Shown piece by piece: positions 1 through 11,445 of a stretch of DNA of 64,000 nt (positions are counted from its first letter, which is position 1; each line of letters opens with the position of its first letter). The notes under the pieces are model-generated. The model was not told where the DNA came from, ran no database searches, and was given only the letters and a program-made list of their open reading frames with translations. The stretch is from Larix kaempferi (lineage: Eukaryota > Streptophyta > Pinopsida > Pinales > Pinaceae): assembly GCA_027924585.1 (NCBI GenBank), contig BSBM01000826.1:11935501-11999500 (forward strand), in the 5' to 3' direction. A program made the position numbers and the translations under genes.

Positions 1-374
1 AACTAATGCCAACTTTCCAAGTACCCCTCGTAGCCCCATCGAAAAAATCCCAAGGAATGTCAAAGTCAAGTTTAGTCATTTTAACCTCGAGATTCTTCTT
101 TACCTTTGTTGGAGCCTTAAACTCCAAATATTGTTTGTAAATAAGATGTGTTGTTACTTCTGGAGGTACCAAACGATCTTCAAAAATAGTAGTATTGTGC
201 ACCCACCAAAAAAATCCCAAGGGATGTCAAAGTCAAGTTTAGTCATTTTAACCTCGAGATTCTTCTTTACCTTTGTTGGAGCCTTAAACTCCAAATATTG
301 TTTGTAAATAAGATTTTTTGTTCCTTCTAGTGGTACCAAACGATCTTCAAAAATAGTAGTATTGTGCACTCACC
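1..374 (-). pseudogene. LINE A RNase H domain start, duplicated
   Basis: On the minus strand the stretch near position 60 reads KLDFDIPWDFFDGATRG, which matches the N-terminal beta strand and first catalytic Asp (FFDGA) of the RNase H domain carried by plant LINEs. The same coding stretch occurs a second time one 167-bp unit to the right, where the Asp codon region is altered to FFGGCT. An open frame of 71 codons (369-154) crosses the duplication but is an artefact of it. The domain is truncated by the window edge. No function is expected. Confidence 0.6.
42..374. repeat. 167-bp tandem duplication
   Basis: Two direct copies, about 42-208 and 209-374, are offset by 167 bp and differ at only a handful of bases. 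Each begins with a run of A followed by TCCCAAGG and ends near TATTGTGCAC. The duplication lies inside the LINE A RNase H remnant and therefore arose after that element had inserted. Confidence 0.85.
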
Positions 375-399
375 AAATGACATTTACAAGAAGGCTAGG

Positions 400-870
400 A
401 AAAGCTTTGAGCTCAAAGACCTAAGAGTCCACCCACCACATTTTTAAATAATTTTCCAAGGAAAGACAATCCCATCAAGATTTTGGATTTAAATTTTTCA
501 TGGCTTATGTCCAAACTTATTTCACATAACCACAATTGAATCTCAAATGATAAATGAATTCCTCTTCGTGTTTGCACAACACACATTGACTCGGGCCTAT
601 CCACCCTCTCTTCCAACCATTATCCCAAGTCATAATTTTATTTTTTAAGGTGAGTGAAAGTACAATTTTTTCTTTGATATCAGAAACTTAATTTTCCACA
701 ACAGTGACCACCACCATACACCATCCCCTTGGAAAGATTCCTCGGAAGTTGCTTCATGCCCAAGCTTTTCTATGAGCACACTTGTTCCTTGGTTTTTTTG
801 CCAAACCAAGGTGTGTGGAAATTGAGAAAGAACAATAAAATTGAGCTTACAAATCCTCATATAAGCCTAC
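400..870 (-). pseudogene. LINE A zf-RVT module remnant
   Basis: The zf-RVT module lies between RT and RNase H in plant LINEs. On the minus strand around 616-530 one frame reads RGWIGPSQCVLCKHEEEF, then a His-Leu and a later Cys (about 30 codons in all). This is the CxxC...H...C pattern of zf-RVT. Further right (860-645) a degenerate W.IKF-type stretch precedes it, as in relatives. Frame changes split the module. No promoter or host-gene signal is visible. Confidence 0.6.
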
Positions 871-1400
871 CATAGAACCTTCAGACTATCATCTAGAGCA
901 AGGTCGAGTGCTTCCTTCTAGTGAAAATATCAATTTTCCTCTACACTTGCATCTCTTAAATGATAAATACCCTGAGAATGAAGGATTTCAATTCACTCCT
1001 CATGAAGAGTGTAGGCATACTCTACCCCTACCAAAGGATCATCCTCAATTCACATACTTCTGCCATCCTCGATTCTCCAAATAGTCCACTTCCCAATCAA
1101 CTAGAATGCATCTATAAATTCCTTTCACACAATAGAACTTGATTTTTCTGTTTTTCAATATAATTGGAACCAATCCACCATAGACATATCTTTCAAATAT
1201 TTGGAGCTCATGCAATTTCCCCATAATGAATCATTATAGAGCATTCTCAAAAGGGTTTTTCCAACCAATACTTCCAAAAAAAGGGGCAAATTTCATAGAC
1301 CCCAACCTCCCATTATTCATCTTTTTTAGACATGCTAGCTTGCTCCATTTGACCAACATAATACCTTCCTTCTATTAAAGATACAACATCATGAGTCATT

Positions 1401-1709
1401 CTCCGGGTCAATTGTGTGTGTCATTATTGAGCCTTGTGTATCGAGGTAGTGCCTTATAGGAGCTTGAGTAGGAATTAGTAAACTTGGAGAAGAAACTTGA
1501 GTTGGACTCAAGAATGGTTAAGCTTTATGTCTTGAGGAATGTGCTTTGTATGCCAAAGTGACGATGTTGCACACTATTGCTAGTCAAGGCTAAGGTCTTG
1601 TGTGTCAAGAGAGATCCTCATGTGTTGAGGTGGTGCCTAATGTGTTGAGGTGATTCTTTGCATGTCAAATAATGTATGTTGTGTGATGTACTACTAACCA
1701 TGGTTGAGT
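1401..1709. other. Unassigned stretch left of Copia A LTR
   Basis: No coding potential is recognised. The stretch contains several imperfect copies of a TGTGTTGAGGTG-like motif (for example near 1620-1660) and is also present in the second duplicate. It may be the flank of LINE A or part of another decayed element. Confidence 0.4.
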
Positions 1710-2705
1710 TGTTAAGTCTCCCCTAGGGACTAGCCACCGCTAGAGTGAATTACTTTAGCATTTATTAATTTGGAATGATAGTAGGAAAATATGATCACAT
1801 CATTAGGAAAATATCCTTAGTATATTTGATATGATAATTAAGATGGTACATGTGGACCATGCAGATAAGACAAGAGATAAAGGTAAGATATGATAAGATA
1901 TGAGAGAATTTGAATGGCACATAAAATAATTAATTAAGAGAGAATTTGAATTTTTAAACTTCAGTGAAGACTTCAGTAAATCAAAGGAGAACTCGAATTG
2001 ATCACTACAATGATGTTAACAAGAAAGAATAAGTTAAGAGAGTTAACTAAGTGATAACAAAGAAGATCTAGTTAACTAAGTATTATTGCATGAAAACACT
2101 TATGTTAAACTGAAAGATTACACTGATGTTAAACTAAAAGATGACACTTGAATTGTGACATTGCATGGCGACACTTAAGTTAGCCACTTAACTAAGTGGG
2201 AAATATTTTAGTTAAGGGGTGAGTTCATTCTAAGACTCAATTCAGTGAGTTAATGCATTGCATAAGATGTGGGGCGCTCTTCTTCTTGAAGATTGATACA
2301 TCCAGATGGAGGGCGAGTTCATCATGAAGTCACGACATATTTAAATAGAAGTTGATGCATGTGAAGGAAATATAAATATGTTATACACGATTGATGAATT
2401 CAATGTGAAGTGAATATTGTTCTCCCTTGAAGGAAAGGCGATTCTCTCTCTGCAGGAAATTATTCTGATTCTCCCTTCATTATCTTTCATTTTCTTTATA
2501 ATTGCACGAGGGGTGCTTGATGTAAAAGAAATTCGCTGCTATCTATCAATATACTAAGGAATCCTTTTGCTGGGGTTTTATCCCTCGAGACATAGAGGGT
2601 TTCCCCAGGGTCAATTCATGTGTCAAATGTGATTCCTTATGTGTATCATTGTTATTTGATTTCAAGTACTATTATATTTTCAAATTGAAGATAACAAAAT
2701 TAACA
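1710..2705 (+). repeat. Copia A 5' LTR, copy 1
   Basis: It begins TGTTAAGTCTCC and ends AATTAACA, so its termini form the inverted pair TGTTAA/TTAACA. A Copia-type primer-binding site follows directly. The length is 996 bp; the second copy at 28739-29725 is 987 bp. No 3' LTR is seen downstream, so target-site duplication could not be tested. The left limit rests on the terminal inverted repeat alone. Confidence 0.7.
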
Positions 2706-2715
2706 TGCTATCAGA
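2706..2715 (+). other. Primer-binding site of Copia A
   Basis: TGCTATCAGA here, and TGGTATCAGA in the second copy at 29726. The latter is the usual Copia priming sequence complementary to the initiator Met-tRNA; copy 1 carries a G-to-C change. Confidence 0.75.
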
Positions 2716-2796
2716 TCTCAAGGCATGAAAGATCTAAGTTCAACAATCAATATTCAACATACGTAGATTCTGAGTGTGCAAAGTACTTGAAGAATT

Positions 2797-5270
2797 ATGG
2801 CCTCAATCTTAGTGAGACTGAAAGACCGTCTTGAAGGAACTTCAAACTTCAATACTTGGAAGGCCATAATCCTAAATATTCTGGAAGAGAATGATTTAGA
2901 TGGATATATATCCAATGCTATTGAAGAGCCTACTTCTAATATAGGGTTCATTACCTTCAAGAAGAATCAATCCAAAGAAAAGAGAATCATTTGTGATTTC
3001 ATGAAAGACAACTTGATGTCTATGATTACTCCATTGAAGAACACAAAGGAATGCGTTGAAACTTTGACAAATCTTTATTAGAAGAAGGAACCCAGTCAAA
3101 AGAGAGCATTGAAGGACAAGATTTGAAATCTAAAGATGGAAAAGGACAAAGTTATGGATTCCTTCTTCATGAATCTCTCAAGTAATAGATAAACTCATGA
3201 GCATTGGTGTGACGGTTTATGATGATGATATCATACAAACCGATGTCGATGGTATTCCATCTTCATGGGAGACATTCTTGGCTGCAGTAAATGGTCGATA
3301 AGTGAAACCTAACTTTGAGATATTGTGGCATGATTTCCTACAAGGAGAAGGGAGAATCTAGAGAAAGTATACTGATCCAAAGAAGAGAACCTCTCTCTTG
3401 CAGCATGGATAAAAAGAGGTAAGAAATATCACAAGAAATTCTCTCATCAATAGGAGAATGACTTCAAGAAATTTGAACTTTGATAAGTCTAAATTCAAAT
3501 GTTTCAATTTCAATAAGAATGGCCATTATGCAAGAGAATGTTGCGCAAAGCAAAGAGAAAAATTCAAAAGTAGGTTTCATGCTTCTACTACTATAGAATA
3601 TGAACCTACAAGAAATAATTCATCCCATGATCAAGAGACAAAGGAGTACTATCTTATGTCATCCCTTTAGGGATCCATTACCACTAGCAATGAGACATGG
3701 CTGGTGGATAGTGTCACATCTAAGCACATGACTGCATATAGGATGGCCATCACAGATGTTGAGGAAAATACGTTTTCCTGTAAAGTTGATCTTGGAGATA
3801 ATACCACCTAGTCGATCCAAGGAGTTGGATCCACTTCTTTTTAGCTGGATTCAGGAGATATAATTCATGTGGATGAAATTGTTTTTTTCCCCGAATTCAA
3901 GAAGAACCTCTTGTCCATTTCGGTTCTAGAAGATAAAGGATTCATATTTTAATTTATGGACAACAAAGAACTCCTGTGGCCTATGCATGCAAACTTGAAA
4001 ATTTGAAATATGCATCAGTAATCGGAGTTAGAGAGGAAGGTCTCTACAAAGTTCCTAGAAAAATCATTCAATCCGTGATCCATAACACAGTCAGTCCTTG
4101 TGAATTATGGCATAGAAGGATTGGTCATCTCCATTTCAAAGCGCTACCTGGATTGCAAAAGATGATGAAAGGTATGACCGTGTTTAAATCTATTTTGATA
4201 GTGTTTGTAGAGGTTGTGCTCTTGGAAATAAAATTAACAAGAGTTTTCTAAGTAGTACTAAATGATCCAAGGGGATCCTTGACTTGAATCATTATGATCT
4301 ATGCGGTCCTATGACTGCACCCTCCTTGAGTGGGTATTTGTATTATAATCTTTTCATAGATGACTTCTCTCACAAGTCATGGGTTTATTTTATGAAAGCA
4401 AAGAGTGAAACTTTCAACAAATTTCAAGAGTTTAAAGCATTGGTTGAGAATCAGACTGGGAAGCACATTCATTCTTTGATATATGATAATGGAGGAGAGT
4501 TTGAGTCCCATGAATTCAATGAAATCTATCGAGATGTAGGAATAAAAAGATAGCTGACTGTAACCTACAACCCCCAGCAAAAGGAGGTTAATGAAAGAAA
4601 GAAAATAAAAATATGTGAGGCTGCAAAATCCATGATGTGTGATCAAGATATTCCCACATCCTTGTGGGAAGAATACTCTAGCATTGCTATTTATATTCAT
4701 AACAAAATCCCTCCTGATATCTTGGGAGAAAATATTTCTGAAGAGGTTTTTACTCGTGAAAAAATAGATATTGGACAATTGAATATTTTATGTTATCCTA
4801 TTTACATTCACATAGCAAAAGAGAAAAGGACAAATATGGAGTCATCATGCAATAAATGAACATTTGTTGGATATAGTGAATCCTCCAAAGCCTATAGAAT
4901 CTATATTCCAGGACAAAGAAACATTGAAGTCAGTAGGGATGTAACATTTCATGAAGAGGTTGACTTCAAGCACTCTAAATAAATTCAATGTGATTAATAT
5001 ATGGAGGATCATGATACTCCTATGATGGAGGATTCAATTTCTGATTGTCCCCTTTCAGATGGTGAGAGGAAGAATCCATATGAGTCTGTATATTTTCTTG
5101 ATCCTGAAGAGCCAAAATATCTAATACAAAAATATCTTGATGAACCTCCTACTAAGAGGAGATCTGCATGGTGTCGCCAGACATTCTGCAAGAGGAAAAG
5201 AAGCATGGACCACATCAAGGATCATCCAGAGAGAAAAAGGGACCTGAAATACTTTCACTATATGTAGCAC
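2797..5270 (+). pseudogene. Copia A gag-pol remnant (gag, PR, integrase)
   Basis: Copia gag begins at 2797 with a RLKDRLEGTSNFNTWKA motif and an ENDLDGY motif (UBN2/DUF4219-type gag). A zinc knuckle of CxxC-type context (FKCFNFNKNGHYARECC) lies near 3490-3545. The protease motif near 3705 is degraded (VDSVTSKHM instead of DSGAS.HM). The pre-integrase motif LWHRRIGHLHFKAL lies near 4105, and the integrase core at 4284-4560 includes FIDDFSHKSWVYF and DNGGEFES. At 4552 the frame is cut by a stop, then resumes to about 5270. There is no RT, no RNase H and no 3' LTR. Multiple stops and frameshifts make it inactive. Confidence 0.85.
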
Positions 5271-5534
5271 ATATGAGTGAGATCGGCGATTCAAAACCCT
5301 TTACCTATGCGTAAGACTCAAATAATCAAGTACGAAAAGAATACATTTCATTCTTAGTTTTCTCGACATTTTAATCTTCGCGGAACATCTCTATTGCCAA
5401 AATCTCAAGCATTGAAGGGGCATACCGCACATGCAATTTATCAGAGAATACATACTCGCATCATGCTATTTATCCAATAATTAACATGATATGCTTTTTA
5501 TCATGCATTTTTCTTTTGTAAGTAAGATGAGTTG
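5271..5534. other. Unassigned gap between Copia A and LINE B
   Basis: About 260 bp with no recognisable coding or element signature. It may hold the lost 3' part of Copia A or old flanking DNA. Confidence 0.4.
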
Positions 5535-6817
5535 AAAATTCTATTAATATGGTACAAAAATATACAAAAATGGTATAGAGAGACACACAGAGTTTGCTGA
5601 GACTCAAAAAGGCCCTTCCTGAGTTGGGAAAAACATGCATCCACAGAACAGCTTAACAGTCAGAGCCCAAAGGCATTACATAGATAAACTTAACAACAGA
5701 ACCAGAAAGCATAATTGCTTCACATAGGGAAACAGATGCCAATAAACCCATATCGGACCAGAACCGACTTCTAGGGGCCAAAAAAAAAGAATAGAATCGA
5801 GCATACCAATAACTAAGATCGACAACAAAACTGCAGACACTAGACAAAGAGAGAAAAATCCGGTCTATTCAATGTGTACGCTTCGGCTCCTGGCTCTTGG
5901 CCTCCTGAGGGTCACATAAGATGAGTGCTTCCACTAAAGCCTCCAGAGTGCACATACTTTCCATTTCCTTCTGTTGAGTCTCTTTCATTCCCTCGATGAT
6001 GTCTTTCATGTCTTTGACAATTGCTCTCGCACCTAGATTTCGCGAGGCAACAAAATTCTACCCACCCTGAAGGGGTTGCCTGCAATCTTACGACCCTGCT
6101 ACTCCTTGAATTCCTACTACAACGAGATTTCCAAATGAGTGATATGGGCCTCAATATCCATGGGGGTTTATTCCAGGTAAAGATGCACCCAGTCGAAATC
6201 CAAAGGATGATCATCCTCCAGGATGTTCACCTGGTTTGAAGAGCCTTACCCCCTGTGCCTGCCACTCACCCCGGGGTTCCGCTTAGAGTCACAATGATTG
6301 CAAAGATGCATGCGGGGGCCCATAATGCTGAGAAAGATGGTACTGGATGGAAAGGAAAATCCACCAACAAACTGAAACCACTTATTCCGGAAATGGAACA
6401 GACACAACATACCATTTCTTAGGGTAGGGAAAGCTAAGTTAACAATTATGACCTGCCTGCCTTGGTCTGCCTTATTGGATTTATAATCCATAAGCCTGCA
6501 GTTAGATATGTTCATCGTACCGAGCCTTAAGTTTCCAATTATTAAAATGAATATTGTTCTCTCCCTTCCTGAGGCCTTGCATGCTTGGTATGCTATGATC
6601 CTTTGAGTCCGACTGCAACCGGTATGAGTCCATCTGCTGAGATCATAACCTGCATCACCTTCAACCGGTAAAATACAATCTGTTGAGATCATAACTTGCT
6701 AATCCTTCCCCTCATATTAATTCTTTTGCCGCTCCCGTCCTTACCTTGAGTACTGAATATAAAGTGAGTTAGATGGGAAGGGATACTCATGGGAGTAAAT
6801 TACGCCGGTCAGCCAGC
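5535..6817 (-). other. LINE B tail downstream of RNase H
   Basis: About 1.3 kb between the RNase H frame and the 3' end. A degenerate coding-like stretch on the minus strand (about 6240-5880) has a charged KxxSRE/EALVEAL flavour and might be a C-terminal extension or a second small ORF, but frame breaks prevent a firm call. The rest looks like 3' untranslated sequence. Confidence 0.4.
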
Positions 6818-7732
6818 CTAGTCTCCACCTGGAGAAATAACTCCGACTGTGTACGTGGAAACTCTTGATGGATGATCATTAGCATGGGGTGATCTTGGTA
6901 TTATGTGTGGCCTTGCATCCTCTCTACCATGTGCCTCTTCGCATATGCGATGAGTGGAGCCATCTAGGGGGTTAAGATCAATAACTGCAATCTCACGGCA
7001 TCGCCTTCTAGCCACGTGATTGCATGCACCCTCAAGCATCCCTGGTTTGAAGGCTACACGTGCTTCAACACCGTTGTTAGCCAGCTCATCCGCCAACCTG
7101 CTTCCTTTACTTTGCACATGCATGACATGGATGGTCGGGGTGGTAGGCAAAAGTTGTTGAAACTGGGACAGTCTGCATTCCCATCTCCAGTTGTGCGAAA
7201 CTTTGGCCACAGCCAACCCCCTCTGGATACATCCAACCATCGCGATCAGGATACTAGAATCGCCATCAATTATTAGAGGTAACCACTTCTGAGTAATCAC
7301 CCATTTTATTCCATTCACAAGGCCTTCTAGCTCAACAAAATTACTTCTTGTTTCACCCAAGTTTCCCCAGAAAACACCAATTATCGTCCCAAATTCGTTT
7401 ATGATCGCACCCCAAAAACCTACAGGACCCGTGTTCCCTTTAGCCGCACCATCAAACCTGAGCTTAAGAGTTCTAGGTGAAGGAGGTTTCCAAAAGTCGG
7501 GGCTATGGGGCTTGACCAATTTTCGCGCTCTTCAACAGTACATTTCGGTAAGCTATAAATCCCCCAAGCATTTAGAATTAATCTTTTTGCAGAATCAACA
7601 TTCCCTGCATCAGGGGGCCAATGGTTAAGATGTAAATTTTCTTGTAGGTGAACTTCAAGAATCAACCATATTGCCTCAGTGTTGCACTACTTACCCTCGA
7701 AAATTCTCTGATTTCTTTCTTTCCAGACCTCC
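6818..7732 (-). pseudogene. LINE B RNase H domain
   Basis: The open frame 7519-6818 (233 codons) encodes a RVT_3-type RNase H: LRFDGAAKGN (first Asp), FVELEGLVNGI (Glu), a DGDSSILIAM stretch (second Asp region) and SRLADELAN near the end (last Asp context). In LINE retrotransposons this domain removes RNA from the cDNA hybrid. Upstream, to 7732, the minus strand reads VWKERNQRIFEGK, the usual linker after zf-RVT. The other half of that linker lies at 18251, beyond the inserted LTR element. The frame breaks between 7519 and 7732, so the product could not be made as a whole. The C-terminal 60 codons after the domain are not recognised. Confidence 0.8.
7728..7732. repeat. Target-site duplication CCTCC, left copy
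   Basis: CCTCC directly precedes the LTR start at 7733 and is repeated exactly at 18246-18250 after the second LTR. A 5-bp duplication is usual for LTR retrotransposon integrase. Confidence 0.93.
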
Positions 7733-8689
7733 TGTTGGCACTCCATAAACTTGTGTGCTTAAATGTCTTATGACGGCATTAATCAACTTCCCACAACACT
7801 GGCGGTGCAAAATAGAACACTTTTCATGGCTGGGGGTCTCAAACTTGGTCTAGAAAGATCACTTGTCCTCAAGTGTGGGCATCAAACTTGCAAAAGAAAA
7901 TGGTTGAAAAAGGTCTCCAAAATTCAACAAATCTCAGTCACTCAAATCTATTTTTGACCTTGTGAGTAAAGGTTTTTGTTTTTCATATAAAAAGGGTTTA
8001 GCTCGAGTTTGGAGCTTTATGAGGAAAAGACATTAATTTTTATGATAGCCTAACTGGAGAGTAAAATTCATAATAAAGCCAATGGTTGAAAGTTTATGGA
8101 ACAAAGGGCTTTTTAATAAATCCAAAATTTGAATATTAATTAAGTTTTTATGAAGAAGGGATTTAATGTTTTTTGAAACAAAAGGTGAAGCACCCAGCAC
8201 CGAGGGATTGCCTAGCTTGTCAAGTGACTGAGAGCCGAAGCAAAGGATCCCCATGCACCCTTTATCATCCAAATGCCAATGCCGAAGGACTCTCCATCAT
8301 TTATTACATGATATATGATATAATCAATACAATATACAAGGAGTGGGAGTATTAGTTTTCGTTTGCATATGGGAAATGTAAATGATATTCCAACAAACAT
8401 TTTAAATGCTGAACGACAAGTCAATATCGAGCAGCATTAAGGTGACATGATGGAATTGTTGAGGCAAGTGAAGTAGCTCCATGCAAATCACAAAGTGCAG
8501 CATGATCTGGTGGCAAATAAAATCGACGGTCGTCACATCACTGAACTAGTCGGGGGATAAAGAAATAGCCGGTTGTGATAAGAATACCACCCATCTACGT
8601 GTCACCATTTGGGCATGTCGCATACATTACAAAGTGGTATTACAAACAGCCTTGGGCCATGCGGTACCACCTTGGTCGATTGGCAGGAA

Positions 8690-8697
8690 TATAAAAG
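8690..8697 (+). promoter_or_regulatory. TATA-like box in 5' LTR
   Basis: TATAAAAG, about 84 bp upstream of the small LTR ORF and preserved at the matching place in the 3' LTR (15494). This is a plausible core promoter for element transcription. Confidence 0.5.
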
Positions 8698-8780
8698 AAG
8701 AGTCGCCTCATTCTTGGTGACTTGTTTTTTCCTTTGACCTAAACATCAAGCTCCAAATCCCTAACGCCATTTATCTGCAG

Positions 8781-8927
8781 ATGACAGAAGAAATAAATAT
8801 TAAAACTCTTTATCAAATGCTGCTCCTAGCATGGGGTCTCGTCTCTTTCATAGCCATATTCAGTGACGCCAAAGCCAATAGTCCCTCAGTCGCCAAAGGA
8901 AAAAGGTTAGATTTTCCAAGACGATAG
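8781..8927 (+). CDS. Small LTR-borne ORF with hydrophobic segment, 5' copy
   Basis: A 48-codon ORF from ATG to TAG, beginning MTEEINIKTLYQ and followed by a hydrophobic run (residues about 13-27, LLLAWGLVSFIAIFS) that could be a signal or membrane anchor, then a basic tail. It starts 84 bp after the TATA-like box. The 3' LTR copy (15585-15731) keeps the same length with four substitutions, three of them mild. The family is not recognised. After the stop, one frame continues coding-like for about 50 codons (FEAKNFWDKTHHAAIIAPAH...), so the original ORF may have been longer and have been cut by a stop. Whether it is translated is unknown; it may be a chance ORF or a captured fragment. Confidence 0.35.
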   Translation: MTEEINIKTLYQMLLLAWGLVSFIAIFSDAKANSPSVAKGKRLDFPRR

Positions 8928-9537
8928 ATTTGAAGCAAAAAACTTTTGGGATAAGACTCATCATGCGGCCATCATAGCACCTGCTCATGATTCAGGTGTG
9001 GGCTTGGGTCACCAACTGCATATCTGGAGTATAGCCGTAACATGGCTCACTAAAACTTTTTTGAAAGATATTTAATGGGGCTCGTAAAAAATGGTGGAGA
9101 TTCTAGACCAATATTTGACAGGATGGCCACAACATTGGACAGATTCTAAGTCGTGCCAATTTCATCGAAGGTTGCAATTGGAGAAATGTTCATTCTCGCT
9201 CAAATAATAGTTTTTGTTCAATCGATTAAAAAACAAACAGGGTAAGTATGAAGATCCAAAATTGATAGTAGTTAATAGAACATGAAAATAATCGGTAAAT
9301 GATTTCAAGTCACTATCAATACAAGCTAGAGGAAGCAGTTCTCAAAAGATAGAAGACCAAATAATAAGAAATGATGTCTACGCTTACATCTAGAAACATG
9401 GTTTTGAAGAAGAAAAGGCATCCATATGACCCTAAAACAGCAAGAAAAAATTCAGAAGTTCATAATTATTGGAAGGAAATTACGGCTGCCTCACCTTGAA
9501 GACCTCTTACGAGCGTTTATCCTCGAGCTCATATTCT

Positions 9538-9690
9538 GTATTACAATTGAATTCACTGCAGAAGGATGGAAAGATTTCCAGAAATTTGCTCTGTGAAAAC
9601 ATAAATTGGGAAGAAATCGCTGATAAGATGGGGACTAGAGGTCGTGTTTATTGCTGCAAAAAAATGGTATTATGGTTTAGCATTTCCCAT
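9538..9690 (+). pseudogene. Myb/SANT-like fragment in 5' LTR
   Basis: The frame includes INWEEIADKMGTRGRVYCCK followed, after a one-base slip in a run of A, by a Trp-Tyr. The W..IA...TR....C..W pattern is that of a SANT/Myb repeat, closest in flavour to DMP1/REB1-type Myb proteins. Only about one repeat can be seen. The flanking coding-like sequence (DGKISRNLL before; a SFAVKKFYEQGESLKF stretch and a HDWYDGND stretch after, 9800-9970) is not recognised. Frames are broken. Its presence in both LTRs shows that it was part of the LTR before the last transposition. Confidence 0.4.
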
Positions 9691-11445
9691 CTTTTGGAAT
9701 GTTTTTTCTCTTCTCAGATCGAGCTATTTGTGTCCCGTGTGCAATGGATTTTTCCTTGAGAGCCGATATTAGGGTTAGCACTAATATCCGAACCTTCATT
9801 TGCTGTGAAAAAATTTTATGAGCAAGGTGAAAGTCTAAAGTTTGTGGCAAGTCAATTTCATCTCTTGCATAGTAAAAGCTGCAGCATACATCCTGATTTT
9901 TATCCCACAACTGGTGAATTTGAGCAGCGTTTCAAGCATTTTCATGATTGGTATGATGGAAACGATTGTTACAAAAAACTAAAATTGCTCGACAGGTGGC
10001 CTATCCACAACATTTCGCATGTGAGAAAGGTGGTGAAGAAAACCATTTCGAAGGATTTCAAAACCACTTTCGGCTGGACAATTTGTTAAGCAGTTTGCAA
10101 AGATACACAAGTACTATGTTGTTGGAGTTGCTGAAAAATAGACTGGTGTTCTGATAATACATTAAATTACAAGGAAAAACCGAACTTGAATGTTGCCCTA
10201 AATATACAAGGATTCATTATTTCTGATTATTTAGTGAAGTATTTTCAATTTGTGGAGAAGGTAAGAAGCTACATAAAAAAAAGGAAACATAGTTTATATT
10301 GAGGATATTGTCGAGGGTTCGGAGAACAACTCAGCAGGTCAAAGATGAAGTGGACGAGAGCAAAGGAATGAGCAAAAACATACGACAACACTCAGCCGTT
10401 GGCACATAAACAATAGGTAGTTAAAGAAAAGGAAAATAGGTGGCAGGAAGATCCAGTTTTATAGGCATTGAATTAGCAAACAGAAGTTCATTTCCAGGAT
10501 ACTCGACAGGGGGAAAATAAGGATGATTTTAAGCCCTCGAATTAGCAGTTTGAAGAAAATTTCAAAATTCCTCTATACTCTTTCACTCGAGATATTTTGC
10601 AACCTCTCCAGATTCGTTTTATTTGTAAAAAATTAGTTAGTTTATTATTCCAAGAAGCTATTTTTAGAAATACAATTAGTTAGGGTTTGCTCATGGAGTA
10701 TTTTTGTATAAATTATGCATTTTGCAATGTAAAAGAGGTTGGATTTTCAGTAAGAAGAAACCCATTTCGGGTGTTTTGAAGGGCTTTCAGAAATTAATAA
10801 AGATCTCAGAACTGAGCAGATTTTTCTTCAAAGATTCATGTGTTGTTTAAAAATTGTAGTTTGTACCCTTTCCCTTTCTCTACATGTGCAAGTTTACTTT
10901 CTTCGTTATGCCTTTCATTATGTCATTTTCTTCGATGCTTAGATGAACGTTCATATAGATTGAGATTCATGTTTCTATGCCTCTATTTATCCGCATCTGA
11001 GCATCCATTTATTTCTCTAAAGTTGACAATGTATTCATCCTAGTCTGATGCCCGTCGTTAGTAGACTGTCTTTATTTATTTCCTTGTCACCTACAAAATC
11101 TTATTGACTGTAATAAGACAGCTATCTTGCCTTTTGTATGAAAATATTTGTTTGACTGCTGGTCCATATTTTTCTGTTTTCTCGACTCCATTGCCCAATG
11201 GTATCCTATTCTTGTTGATCTAGCCACCTCATTTAAAGTCTACAAAGAGTTTTGTTATTATAATTTTACAAATTGGCCCTTGAGTTTCATTGACAAACTG
11301 CTGTCGTAGTTACATTGGATGGCAAATTTGTTGAGAGATCCATCTCTGGCTAAAGGAGGCCAACTTTCAGTCTAAAGATCAGTTTGAAATAAGTTACCTT
11401 AGGTGTTATTCTTTACAACCACGATAAAATCTAAGTGCTAACATT

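Larger units (their letters stand above)
1..1400 (-). mobile_element. LINE A, 3' part (RT tail, zf-RVT, RNase H)
   Basis: Minus-strand remnant of a plant non-LTR retrotransposon of the RNase H-bearing L1-like kind. Read from right to left, the order is the family order: the end of the RT region (about 1400-1200, with a VKWSKLACLKK-like stretch followed by a PFFG..GWKNP motif), a zinc-binding zf-RVT module (about 870-400), then the start of an RNase H domain (about 370 to the window edge). Every module has stops and frame changes, so it is inactive. The segment 932-1400 recurs at 27972-28440. The endonuclease and RT core are absent to the right, where a Copia LTR begins at 1710. The 3' end lies outside the window. 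Confidence 0.75.
932..3117. repeat. Duplicated segment, copy 1 (LINE A part + Copia A 5' end)
   Basis: This stretch matches 27972-30135 in the same orientation over about 2.2 kb. In the parts I compared identity is roughly 93% with few indels. It spans part of LINE A, an unassigned stretch, a Copia LTR, the primer-binding site and the gag start. Because it crosses the element boundary at 1710, it is a duplication of DNA already carrying both elements rather than two independent insertions. Copy 2 stops at 30135 because a Gypsy element starts there, so the true right limit is unknown. Confidence 0.85.
7733..11443 (+). repeat. 5' LTR (3711 bp) of the gag-only element
   Basis: It starts TGTTGGCAC and ends GTGCTAACA, an inverted terminal pair with one mismatch. 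It contains a TATA-like box, a short ORF kept in both LTRs and a coding-like block at 9.4-10.1 kb resembling captured gene sequence. A GTAAGTATG splice-donor-like site occurs near 9241. LTRs this long are unusual, most plant LTRs being a few hundred bp to 2 kb. Confidence 0.92.
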
